DNA of 17,316 bases from JALYGK01 sp036259835. GTDB lineage: Bacteria > Actinomycetota > UBA4738. The translations under genes and the position numbers were made by a program. Of the stretch, positions 1 to 6,746 are shown piece by piece (position 1 is the first letter of the stretch; every line of letters starts with the position of its first letter). The stretch lies in NCBI GenBank assembly GCA_036259835.1, contig DATABA010000068.1, positions 1 through 17,316 of the forward strand, written 5' to 3'. The notes beneath the pieces were generated by a model. The model saw only the letters and a program-made list of their open reading frames with translations, had not been told where the DNA came from and searched no databases.

Positions 1-416
1 TGACCGCCCTGGAAGAGATGGGCGAATGCACCATCTGGGTCGATTGCGACGTCATACAGGCCGACGGCGGGACGCGAACCGCGTCGATTACCGCGGGATA
101 TCTGGCATTGGCGCAGGCCCTGCGCCGCCTGGAGGAGGCCGGATCGGTTCCCCGCGGGGTCCTCACCGACTCCGTGGCCGCGGTGAGCGTGGGCCTCGTG
201 GAAGATGACCTTCTCCTGGACCTCTGCTACGAGGAGGACGCCAAAGCCGAAGTCGATTTCAACGTGGTCATGACCGGTTCGGGCAGCCTGGTCGAGGTCC
301 AGGGCACGGCCGAAGGGCGTGCCTTCACTCACGACCAGCTCGACGCACTCGTGAAGCTCGCGTCCGACGGGATCGTTCAGCTCACGGAATTTCAGCGCCA
401 GACGCTCGCGGGCTGA
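1..416 (+). CDS. rph: RNase PH, C-terminal part (5' end outside window)
   Basis: This is the 3' part of a gene cut by the window edge. It reads in frame from base 3, and roughly the last 138 residues are present. RNase PH is a phosphate-dependent 3'-to-5' exoribonuclease that trims tRNA 3' ends in the cytoplasm. Visible family signatures are the DCDVIQADGGTRTASIT block, which carries the conserved catalytic-site aspartates, then VAAVSVG and NVVMTGSG...VEVQGTAEG, followed by FTHDQL near the C-terminus. These match the second half of the RNase PH fold closely. An internal ATG at 18 is not the start, because homologous sequence continues upstream of it. rdgB follows after only 2 nt, the usual rph-rdgB operon arrangement. 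Confidence 0.96.
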   Translation, partial: TALEEMGECTIWVDCDVIQADGGTRTASITAGYLALAQALRRLEEAGSVPRGVLTDSVAAVSVGLVEDDLLLDLCYEEDAKAEVDFNVVMTGSGSLVEVQGTAEGRAFTHDQLDALVKLASDGIVQLTEFQRQTLAG

Positions 417-418
417 CA

Positions 419-1015
419 GTGCCATTCCCGCCGCGGCTGGTCATCGCCACCAGGAACGCCGGGAAGGTCCGAGAGATCCTCCAGATCTGCGCCGACTGGC
501 CAGTGGAGTGGGTGACGTACGAAACGGCGTCGTGGCCCGATGTCGAGGAGACGGGAGAGGGGTATCTCGAGAACGCTCTGCTGAAGGCCAGAACTGCAGC
601 GGGCGCCGTCGGCACTCCGGCCATCGCCGACGACTCGGGAATTGAAGTGGACGCGCTCGGCGGAGGCCCAGGCCCGAGGTCGGCTCGCTTCGCCGGTGAC
701 CACGCGACCGATGTGGAGAACCTCCGGCTTCTGATCGACCGGGTTCGGGGCATGGGCGAAGACGAGCGGTCCGCCCGGTATCGATGCGTCGCGGCATGCG
801 CCTGGACAGACGGCTCAGACGTGTGGGCGGAGGAGACCTGCGAAGGGAAGCTCATCGTGAACCCGAGGGGAACCGGGGGATTCGGGTACGACCCGATCTT
901 CGTTCCCGAGGGTTACGAGCAAACGATGGCCGAGCTCCCGCCGGACGAGAAGCATCGGATCAGCCACCGGGGAAAGGCGTTTCGAAGCCTGAAGCGGCTC
1001 GTCATGACAACGTAA
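419..1015 (+). CDS. rdgB: RdgB/HAM1 family XTP/dITP pyrophosphatase
   Basis: The product hydrolyses non-canonical purine triphosphates (dITP, XTP) to monophosphates and so cleans the nucleotide pool. It is 198 residues, the normal family length. All signature blocks are present: the substrate-binding ATRNAGK (10-16), DDSGIEVDALGG (71-82) with the catalytic-site aspartates, GTGGFGYDPIF (151-161) and SHRGKA (182-187). The start is GTG at 419, 2 nt after the rph stop. There is no clear ribosome binding site, so translation is probably coupled to rph. The 3' end overlaps the convergent glyoxalase-like gene by 14 nt. The identification is secure. Confidence 0.96.
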   Translation: MPFPPRLVIATRNAGKVREILQICADWPVEWVTYETASWPDVEETGEGYLENALLKARTAAGAVGTPAIADDSGIEVDALGGGPGPRSARFAGDHATDVENLRLLIDRVRGMGEDERSARYRCVAACAWTDGSDVWAEETCEGKLIVNPRGTGGFGYDPIFVPEGYEQTMAELPPDEKHRISHRGKAFRSLKRLVMTT

Positions 1016-1643
1016 TGGCTTGTGGTCCGCCAGAGCTGGACCTGATGGTGATCGTGACTGACTGCAGCCCGCGCGGCCCGTCGTCGGCGTTCACCCAGTC
1101 TGGAAGGCGGCTCCCGCCGAGCCACGCGGACAGCTTCGATATGTCACCGCTCACGGCCACGGCGGCGATCTCCAGTGGCTCCACGCGGTGCGCCGCGTCC
1201 ATCCGCGCCGGATGGAGCTGAGCGGGGACATCCCAGGTGATGAAGAACGGAAGGTAGCCGGAAGACATTGCCTCGGTGAGACCGGCCAACCGCCAACGCA
1301 AGATTTCGCCATTCGGAAGTTCCCTGGAGCCGTCGGTCACATTCAATGCAAGGCGAGCAGCAGTTCCGTCGAGATCTGGCGTTGCCAGGCACCATCCGAT
1401 GAGCTTGTCGCCGTCGGCGACTTGCCGCTGAAGGTACGTCCCGAGGGAACTCCGGGAGGCGACTTCCGGGTCAACCACTCCGAGAATCTCGACATAGCTC
1501 CGCCCAAGCGGCACGATCCGGTTTCCGGTTCCCCAACCGGGGTGGGTGCCACCTGGTACCGAGGCCAGCCCGAACCTGGTCAACAACCCGTCGGCGGCGT
1601 GGTCCAGATCCGCCGTTCCGAAGATGACGTGGTCGATGTACAT
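1002..1643 (-). CDS. Glyoxalase-like (VOC superfamily) domain protein
   Basis: This 213-residue protein looks like the Glyoxalase_3 branch (PF13468 type) of the vicinal-oxygen-chelate fold. It opens with YIDHVIFGTADLDHAADGL, the usual beta strand with a candidate metal-ligand His (H5) followed by a helix. HPGWGTGNRI (34-43) and SYVEILGV (49-56) follow, where E52 sits at the typical metal-ligand position. The C-terminal half looks like a diverged second module. The substrate cannot be told from the sequence. The ATG start at 1643 is supported by GGAG about 5 nt upstream on the minus strand. The stop lies inside the 3' end of convergent rdgB. The gene is divergent from the DUF885 gene, with 84 nt between them. 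Confidence 0.8.
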   Translation of the reverse strand: MYIDHVIFGTADLDHAADGLLTRFGLASVPGGTHPGWGTGNRIVPLGRSYVEILGVVDPEVASRSSLGTYLQRQVADGDKLIGWCLATPDLDGTAARLALNVTDGSRELPNGEILRWRLAGLTEAMSSGYLPFFITWDVPAQLHPARMDAAHRVEPLEIAAVAVSGDISKLSAWLGGSRLPDWVNADDGPRGLQSVTITIRSSSGGPQAITLS

Positions 1644-1727
1644 GAGCGCTCCGTGCTCATTCGGGTGCTCCGGTATCCTTCCCGGTCTGCGGGCAACAGC
1701 TCAACCAGTTGATTCGGGGAGGCGGTC

Positions 1728-3404
1728 TTGACCAACGACGCTGAGCGGGCAGCGCTCGACCTGGCGAACCGGTTTTGGGAGGGCTTGCTCGAAACGGAGC
1801 CCATTCTGGGAACTGAGGTCGGGGACGAGCGTTTCGACGATCGACTCCCAGATCCGAGCGAGGAAGGGCTGAACAAACAGCGGGCTCTGTACGAAGGCGC
1901 CCTGCGAGAGCTCGAAACGTTCGATCGGGCGGCCCTCAGCGAGGACGCGCGGACCAGCCTGGACATCTTGGAGGCGATCTCCCGCCGCGAGCTCGATCTC
2001 ATCAATTACCGAATGGATCGGTTGACCGCCGTGATGCATCTCTTCGGGCCATCCAACCTGCTTGCGGACATCGGGTCGATGCAGCGCGCCGACACGTCTG
2101 AGCGCGTCGATCGATTCGTGGCGCGCCTTTCGGCTTTTCCCAAGTACATGCAGGACCTTTCTCGCGTGGTCGAAGAGGGGGCACGGCTCGGGCCCCAGAT
2201 GCCTCGTCTGGTGGTGGAGCGCACGGTCGCCCAGATTGAGCGGATGCTGTCGGGGCCGCCCGAGGAATCCCCCGGGATGGAGCCGGCGGCTAAGGCCCGA
2301 GCCGAAGACAAGGAGCGCGTCGCGAAGGCCCTCCGTGAGTCCGTCTGGCCGGCGTACTCGACGTACCTGGACGCCCTGAAGGCCTACCTCCCGGCGGCGA
2401 CCAACACAATCGGTCTTCACGCGCTGCCGGACGGAGACGCGATGTATGCGTCGCGGGTTCGCGCCTTCACCACGCTTCCCCTGGACGCACGGAAGGTTCA
2501 CGAGCTCGGCGTGGAGGATCTGACCAAGATCCAGGAGGAGCGCCACCAGATCGCCGAGCGTCTTGGCTTCCCAGACGCAGAATCCGCCGTCGAAGCGCAC
2601 ACGGCGAGCGGCCGCAACACGGCGTCCTCGAAGGAAGCCCTCATCAGGCTGGTCGAGGATCAGGTCAGGCGGAGCTGGGAGGCCGCGCCGGCGTACTTCG
2701 GACGCCTGCCTCGCGCGAACTGCACGGTTCGCCCGGTGGAAGAGTTCCGGGAGGCCGACATGCCGGGAGCCTTCTACCAGCCGCCGACCGCGGACGGGTC
2801 TCGGTCCGGCGTGTACTACGTGAACGCTTCGGATCTGCCGCACCGGCCGCTTCACCACGTCGCCACGACGACGTACCACGAGGCCAACCCCGGCCACCAC
2901 TTCCAGATCTCGATCGAGTACGAGTTTGCGGACCGTCCGGCCCTGCGCCGGTTCGGCGGGTTCCTGGCCGGCAGCGCATTCACCGAGGGATGGGGACTCT
3001 ACAGCGAGCGCCTAGCCGACGAGATGGGGCTCTTCGTCGACGACTACGAGCGGCTGGGGATGCTCGAGGCGCAGGGCCACCGCGCCGCGCGCCTCATCGT
3101 CGATACCGGGATCCATGCCTTCGGATGGGACCGCGACCGGTCGATCAAACAGCTCGAGGAGGCAGGGGTGCCGAACGTGGACGCCGTGATCGAAGTCGAT
3201 CGCTACATCGCGTGGCCGGGCCAGGCCCTTGCCTACAAGATCGGCCAGTTCGAGATCGAACGGTGGCGGGCCGACGCCGAGAAACGCCAGGGTTCTGCTT
3301 TCTCACTTCGGGATTTCCACGACGGGCTGCTCTCGCTTGGGTCGCTCCCGCTTTCGGCTCTGGAGCGAGAGCTAGCGACCGGCCGGACGAGCGCGAACGC
3401 TTAG
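1728..3404 (+). CDS. DUF885 family protein, probable zinc metallopeptidase-like hydrolase
   Basis: This 558-residue protein belongs to the DUF885 family, whose members resemble gluzincin metallopeptidases. The key motif HEANPGHH (384-391) fits the HExxPGH pattern, with two His as likely zinc ligands and E385 as the catalytic base. Downstream, TEGWGLYSERLADEMG starting at 419 supplies the third ligand, probably E420. The N-terminus has no signal peptide or membrane segment, so a cytoplasmic location is likely, unlike many secreted relatives. The start is TTG at 1728, fixed by an excellent ribosome binding site (GGGGAGG, 1716-1722) 5 nt upstream. The stop overlaps the convergent CBS gene by a few bases. 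The physiological substrate is unknown. Confidence 0.88.
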   Translation: MTNDAERAALDLANRFWEGLLETEPILGTEVGDERFDDRLPDPSEEGLNKQRALYEGALRELETFDRAALSEDARTSLDILEAISRRELDLINYRMDRLTAVMHLFGPSNLLADIGSMQRADTSERVDRFVARLSAFPKYMQDLSRVVEEGARLGPQMPRLVVERTVAQIERMLSGPPEESPGMEPAAKARAEDKERVAKALRESVWPAYSTYLDALKAYLPAATNTIGLHALPDGDAMYASRVRAFTTLPLDARKVHELGVEDLTKIQEERHQIAERLGFPDAESAVEAHTASGRNTASSKEALIRLVEDQVRRSWEAAPAYFGRLPRANCTVRPVEEFREADMPGAFYQPPTADGSRSGVYYVNASDLPHRPLHHVATTTYHEANPGHHFQISIEYEFADRPALRRFGGFLAGSAFTEGWGLYSERLADEMGLFVDDYERLGMLEAQGHRAARLIVDTGIHAFGWDRDRSIKQLEEAGVPNVDAVIEVDRYIAWPGQALAYKIGQFEIERWRADAEKRQGSAFSLRDFHDGLLSLGSLPLSALERELATGRTSANA

Positions 3405-3895
3405 GCCTCTTCTCGGTTCTCCATCACTCGCTCGGGCGTTCCCCGGTCGACCTGCTCGTTCGTGGTTCGGGTGCGGTCCGATTCCGACACGGCCTGAAGT
3501 GCTTCGCCGACTTCTCGGGTGCTCGCGTCCGCCCACGCCACATCCCCCAGCGAAAGGACCCCGACGAGCTCTTCGCCCTTCATCACCGGAAGCCGCCGGA
3601 CCTTGTGCTGCTCCATCAGCTCACGCGCCTCGGACAGCTTCATGTCGGGGGTCACCGTGACGGGAGACGACGTGCAAATGTCTCCCACCTTCACTTCGAT
3701 CGGGTTCTTCCGCTCGGCGAGAACCCGGAGGACCAGGTCTCGGTCGGTGACCAGGCCGACCAGCTCGGCGTCCTTCACCACCGGTAGAACCCCGACGTCC
3801 TGGCTCTTCATCAGCCCAGCGGCGTCGAACGCGTTCATCTCCGGTGAGATGGTGGTCGGAGACTCGGTCATCGCATGTCGAACCAGAATGGCCAT
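3401..3895 (-). CDS. Tandem CBS-domain protein (Hrp1-like)
   Basis: This 164-residue protein consists almost entirely of two CBS domains, at about residues 7-60 and 72-125. Each ends in the usual adenosyl-ligand-binding strand-turn motif: VGLVTDRD (46-53) and VGVLSLGD (111-118). A charged tail of about 40 residues follows. CBS pairs bind AMP, ATP, SAM or similar ligands and act as energy or stress sensors. The layout resembles mycobacterial Hrp1, a hypoxia-response protein, though orthology is not shown. The ATG at 3895 has a strong ribosome binding site (AAAGGAG, 3902-3908, minus strand) 6 nt away. It is divergent from the BON-metallophosphoesterase-hemerythrin unit across a 199-nt region containing an inverted repeat, so co-regulation is plausible. 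Confidence 0.9.
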   Translation of the reverse strand: MAILVRHAMTESPTTISPEMNAFDAAGLMKSQDVGVLPVVKDAELVGLVTDRDLVLRVLAERKNPIEVKVGDICTSSPVTVTPDMKLSEARELMEQHKVRRLPVMKGEELVGVLSLGDVAWADASTREVGEALQAVSESDRTRTTNEQVDRGTPERVMENREEA

Positions 3896-3928
3896 GGCGT
3901 GCTCCTTTGAGAGTTGCTTCGCTTTCCG

Positions 3929-3940
3929 GGGTAGTTACCC
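3929..3940. repeat. Short palindrome GGGTA-GT-TACCC upstream of the CBS gene
   Basis: The bases GGGTA (3929-3933) and TACCC (3936-3940) form a compact dyad 34 nt upstream of the CBS gene start. It could be a second regulator site in the same divergent region. At 5 bp per arm it could also be chance. Confidence 0.25.
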
Positions 3941-3971
3941 GTGCCGCTGAAAGCGTACTCGCCGGCCGGTT

Positions 3972-4003
3972 CGCCGATGTCCGGAGGGGTGAGGACATCG
4001 GCG
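3972..4003. promoter_or_regulatory. Perfect 11-bp inverted repeat, candidate operator or hairpin in a divergent control region
   Basis: CGCCGATGTCC (3972-3982) is repeated as its exact reverse complement GGACATCGGCG (3993-4003), with a 10-nt purine-rich centre. It lies between the divergently transcribed CBS gene (start 3895) and BON gene (start 4095). A -10-like TATATG at 4009-4014 follows directly, which would place the repeat over the -35 region of a promoter for the BON unit. No T-run follows on either strand, so a terminator is unlikely. Reading it as an operator is inference. Confidence 0.5.
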
Positions 4004-4094
4004 GCGGGTATATGGCTGCCAGGGATCGCTGAGATCCGACATCATTGGGTTGGCGCCGTTCAGGTCGACCGGCGACCCGAGAGTAGGGGGAAAA

Positions 4095-4358
4095 ATGGAC
4101 GTCTCGCGCACGGAACCACCGCAGTATGTGGCAGAGCGTGTCAGGGATGCCCTGCGAAAAGACCCGCGTGTGGGTGAGCTCGACGTCCAGGTGCGGATCA
4201 CGGGAAGCCGGGTTTTCGTCAACGGGAATGTGGCGACGGCGGAACGCAAGAGGGCGATCACCGAAATCGTCGAAGGGCTTCTTCCGGACGTCGAGGTATG
4301 CAACGAGACCAGCATCCAGAACGTCCCCGAAACCGAGGACCTGGAGAGGCTCGCATGA
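4095..4358 (+). CDS. Small BON-domain protein
   Basis: This 87-residue protein is essentially one BON domain. It starts with a helix (VAERVRDALRKDP), then a beta strand (VQVRITGSRVFVNGNV) holding the conserved glycine, a second helix (ERKRAITEIVEGLL) and a final strand (VEVCNETSI). BON domains are thought to bind phospholipid or other hydrophobic surfaces and are common in osmotic and envelope-stress proteins. There is no signal peptide, so this copy is probably cytoplasmic. The ATG at 4095 is preferred because AGGGGG (4085-4090) lies 4 nt upstream; a TTG at 4050 lacks such support. The stop overlaps the next gene's start (ATGA), so the two are translationally coupled. Confidence 0.82.
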   Translation: MDVSRTEPPQYVAERVRDALRKDPRVGELDVQVRITGSRVFVNGNVATAERKRAITEIVEGLLPDVEVCNETSIQNVPETEDLERLA

Positions 4359-5101
4359 TTCGAATCGCCGCCGCCGGCGACCTGCACTTCGGGACCGATT
4401 CGGCCGGAACGCTCCGGCCGCGGCTCCAGCACCTTCCGGAACACGCGGACCTGTTTCTGTTGGCCGGTGACTTGACCCGGTACGGCGACCCTGACGAGGC
4501 GGCCGTGCTCGCCGAAGAGCTGAAGGACGTGGGGGTGCCGACCTTTGCCGTGCTGGGCAATCACGACTACCACCTCGATCGGGAGAAAGAGGTCCGTGAC
4601 GTCCTCGAACGCGCCGGCGTGCGCGTGCTCGAGGGCGAAGGGGAGGTCGTCCAGGTCGACGGCCAGCAGGTCGGTGTGGCCGGGACGAAGGGGTTCGGCG
4701 GCGGTTTCGCGGGAGCGTGCGGCACGGAATTCGGCGAGCGGGAGATGAAGTCGTTCATGGCTCATACCCGGGAGATATCCGAGCGCCTGGAAGAGGTCCT
4801 GGCGTCACTGGATGCGGACTTCCGCGTGGTGATCCTTCACTACTCGCCGGTAAAGGGAACGCTTCAGGGCGAACGACTGGAGATCTTCCCGTTTCTCGGC
4901 AGCTACCTCCTGGCCGAGCCAATCGATCGGGCGGGAGCCGACTTGATCGTCCACGGCCACGCGCACCACGGAACCGAAAAGGGGATCACGCCGGGCGGCA
5001 TCCACGTGAGAAACGTCTCGCTTCCCGTGATCAAGCACGCGTACAACGTCTATTCCATCGAACGCGGGCGGCTGCGCACCCACGCCGTTTCGCACTCCTG
5101 A
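4355..5101 (+). CDS. Cytoplasmic calcineurin-like metallophosphoesterase
   Basis: This 248-residue protein carries the full set of metallophosphoesterase motifs: GDLH (8-11), LAGDL (36-40), GNHD (68-71), the HYSP histidine (H162) and GHAH (201-204). Together these bind two metal ions. There is no signal peptide or membrane segment, so a cytoplasmic phosphodiesterase or phosphatase is likely; the substrate (nucleotide, nucleic acid or phosphoester) cannot be read from the sequence. The ATG at 4355 overlaps the BON stop by 4 nt and has GGAGAGG (4343-4349) 5 nt upstream, which rules out the longer frame that opens earlier. It sits in one transcription unit with the BON and hemerythrin genes. Confidence 0.92.
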   Translation: MIRIAAAGDLHFGTDSAGTLRPRLQHLPEHADLFLLAGDLTRYGDPDEAAVLAEELKDVGVPTFAVLGNHDYHLDREKEVRDVLERAGVRVLEGEGEVVQVDGQQVGVAGTKGFGGGFAGACGTEFGEREMKSFMAHTREISERLEEVLASLDADFRVVILHYSPVKGTLQGERLEIFPFLGSYLLAEPIDRAGADLIVHGHAHHGTEKGITPGGIHVRNVSLPVIKHAYNVYSIERGRLRTHAVSHS

Positions 5102-5125
5102 CAACCTCACGCAGAAGGAGGCCAC

Positions 5126-5869
5126 ATGCCAACCAGCACGAAGAAGAACACGCGTAAGTCCACGACGAGCAAGAGGACCGGTTCCAAAAAGGCGACGAGT
5201 CGCTCGAAGACAACCAGCCGCGCGAAGACCGCCGCGCGGGCGAAGAGCACGACCCGGACCTCCGGACGGACCCGTACGGCGCTGGATGCGGTGGCCTTGC
5301 TGAAGAACGATCACCGGACGGTGGAGGGGCTGTTCAAGAAGTTCAAGGCCACTCGCAACGCGCGAACGAAGGGCCGGATTCGCGACGATTTGGTAAAGGA
5401 GCTATCGATCCACGCGTCGATCGAGGAAGAGCTTCTCTACCCGGCCGCCGACGAGCGGGCCCGGCAGAAAGGGCTCGTGCTGGAGTCGCTCGAGGAGCAT
5501 CACCTGGTAAAGGTCCTTCTGTCGGAGATCGACGGCATGAACCCGGAGGACGAACGGTTCGAGGCGAAAGTCCATGTCCTCATGGAAAACGTCATGCACC
5601 ACGCGAAGGAGGAAGAGAAGGACCTCCTCCCCAAGGTTCGCCAGGTCCTCAGCCGCTCGGAGCTGATCGAGCTGGGGGAGCAGATGGAGCAGGCGAAGAA
5701 GCGCGCTCCCACCCGGCCTCATCCGAAGGCCCCGGACACGCCCCCGGGAATTCAGGTCGCCGGGCCGGTCTCCGCGGTCATGGACTCGGTCAAGGACGTC
5801 GTTCGTGACACCCGTCAGGCGGTCGGCGACGCGGTCAGAGGTGAGGACCCGAGGGAAGACGCGGAGTAG
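5126..5869 (+). CDS. Hemerythrin HHE protein with histone-like basic N-terminal tail
   Basis: This 247-residue protein has three parts. Residues 1-50 are a low-complexity tail of Lys, Arg, Ser, Thr and Ala with almost no hydrophobic residues, like the basic tails of histone H1 or mycobacterial HU proteins. Residues about 52-185 form a four-helix hemerythrin domain with candidate diiron ligands H63, H96 and E100 (HxxxE), H125 or H126, and H159 and E163 (HxxxE). Residues 190-247 are a Pro-rich, then charged, tail. Such domains bind O2, NO or iron. The tail suggests nucleic-acid association, which is inference. The ATG has a near-ideal ribosome binding site (AAGGAG, 5115-5120) 5 nt upstream. It is 24 nt after the metallophosphoesterase stop, so probably the same operon. 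Confidence 0.88.
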   Translation: MPTSTKKNTRKSTTSKRTGSKKATSRSKTTSRAKTAARAKSTTRTSGRTRTALDAVALLKNDHRTVEGLFKKFKATRNARTKGRIRDDLVKELSIHASIEEELLYPAADERARQKGLVLESLEEHHLVKVLLSEIDGMNPEDERFEAKVHVLMENVMHHAKEEEKDLLPKVRQVLSRSELIELGEQMEQAKKRAPTRPHPKAPDTPPGIQVAGPVSAVMDSVKDVVRDTRQAVGDAVRGEDPREDAE

Positions 5870-5915
5870 GACGTCCCGAAGTTTCTCCGACAGCAAAATC
5901 CCCACCGTTTAGCTA

Positions 5916-5952
5916 TTGACGTTTTGGGGGGCGACGTGCGCATTCTCAAAAC
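5916..5952 (+). promoter_or_regulatory. Candidate promoter with little or no 5' leader
   Basis: TTGACG (5916-5921) is a good -35 hexamer. A weak -10 (CATTCT, 5941-5946) follows at a long 19-nt spacing. The predicted start of transcription falls on or next to the ATG at 5953. No ribosome binding site precedes that ATG, which fits a leaderless message. Confidence 0.3.
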
Positions 5953-6615
5953 ATGCAGTGGCTGCTGACCGCCGTCGTCCTCGGGGCGGCTTGCTGGATG
6001 GTTTCGGCGCTGACCTACGAGGATGAAGGGGCCGCGGCGGTGCCGTCGCGGCTTCTGAACGCTGGACGCGAGTCGCTGCCGCGAGTCGCTTCGGCGAGCC
6101 GCTCGGCGATTCGCCGCTGGTTGCAGGCCCTTGGGTCGGCGCTCCTTCGATTCGGTCAGGCCGCCGCACCTGCCCTGGTTGCGGCAGGGCGGGCTGTGGC
6201 GACGGCCACGCTCATAGCCACCACGAGGGTCGGGTCGACGATCTGGTGGGTTCTCCGCACGGTCGGGATGGCCTTCGCAACCGCTGCCCGCACCGTTGGA
6301 ACCACCGCCGGCCGGGCACGGACAGCCATGCAAACTCGCGCGGCGGCTCGGCAACGGACACGAATGGAGCGCCGCCGGCTCGCTCAAATGACCCAGCGTT
6401 ACAGCGTCCCGTTCGAGAAGTCGCTGATTCTGACCGCGCCTCAGGAAGAGCCCGCCGGCATGTCGCTTCCCGCGTTCAGTGCGTCCGCGAGACGCCCGTC
6501 CCCGCTTTCACGGCTGCTGGCCGCCATCCAGCTGGTCTTCCTGGTCGTCATCTGGGGCAGTGCGGCGGCGCTTGCCATCGCCGGAGCGGCGTGGGCAGTG
6601 ACGCAGATTGTGTAG
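5953..6615 (+). CDS. Ala/Arg-rich membrane protein of unknown function
   Basis: I do not recognise this 220-residue protein. Residues about 1-20 form a hydrophobic segment (LLTAVVLGAACWMVSAL) that could be a signal anchor. The middle (about 40-165) is rich in Ala, Arg, Thr and Gly and includes a possible membrane segment near 70-115. It is followed by a strongly basic stretch rich in Arg around 120-142. The C-terminus ends in a clear membrane helix (about 193-218). The in-frame stop at 5917 and lack of other start codons leave ATG 5953 as the only upstream start. There is no ribosome binding site. Codon use looks like its neighbours. It lies between the hemerythrin operon and tRNA-Leu and may be independently transcribed. 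Confidence 0.6.
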   Translation: MQWLLTAVVLGAACWMVSALTYEDEGAAAVPSRLLNAGRESLPRVASASRSAIRRWLQALGSALLRFGQAAAPALVAAGRAVATATLIATTRVGSTIWWVLRTVGMAFATAARTVGTTAGRARTAMQTRAAARQRTRMERRRLAQMTQRYSVPFEKSLILTAPQEEPAGMSLPAFSASARRPSPLSRLLAAIQLVFLVVIWGSAAALAIAGAAWAVTQIV

Positions 6616-6635
6616 AGCTGCTCGCTAGAGAGGCG

Positions 6636-6720
6636 TGCGAGAGGGGGGATTTGAACCCCCACGCCCTTTCGGGCACTGGTACCTAAAACCAGCGCGTCTG
6701 CCGGGTTCCGCCACTCTCGC
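6636..6720 (-). tRNA. tRNA-Leu (anticodon UAG)
   Basis: On the minus strand, acceptor GCGAGAG pairs with CTCTCGC. The anticodon arm CTGGT-TTTAGGT-ACCAG gives anticodon TAG. A long variable arm (GCCCGAAAGGGC type) marks a class II tRNA, and GGTTCAAATCC is the T-arm. The discriminator base is A and CCA is not encoded. Confidence 0.97.
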
Positions 6721-6740
6721 CTGAGGTACGAGACAATTCG

Positions 6741-6746
6741 AGTATA
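6741..6746 (-). promoter_or_regulatory. -10 element for tRNA-Leu
   Basis: TATACT on the minus strand matches the -10 consensus at 5 of 6 positions and lies 20 nt upstream of the mature tRNA 5' end. No good -35 is visible. It shares bases with the start codon of the divergent metallophosphoesterase gene. Confidence 0.45.

Noticed and set aside
1701..2900. 399-codon open frame on the minus strand
   Set aside because: It is antisense to the DUF885 gene, which has clear metal-binding motifs and a strong ribosome binding site. The antisense frame has a low-complexity Arg/Gly/His-rich translation without recognisable domains.
3972..4003. DosR (hypoxia) box, given the Hrp1-like CBS gene and hemerythrin
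   Set aside because: The dyad does not resemble the GGGACTTTAGTCCC-type DosR consensus.
5906..5930. Terminator-like AAAATCCCC ... GTTTTGGGG after the hemerythrin gene
   Set aside because: The two parts are not reverse complements in the needed order, so they cannot form a stem.
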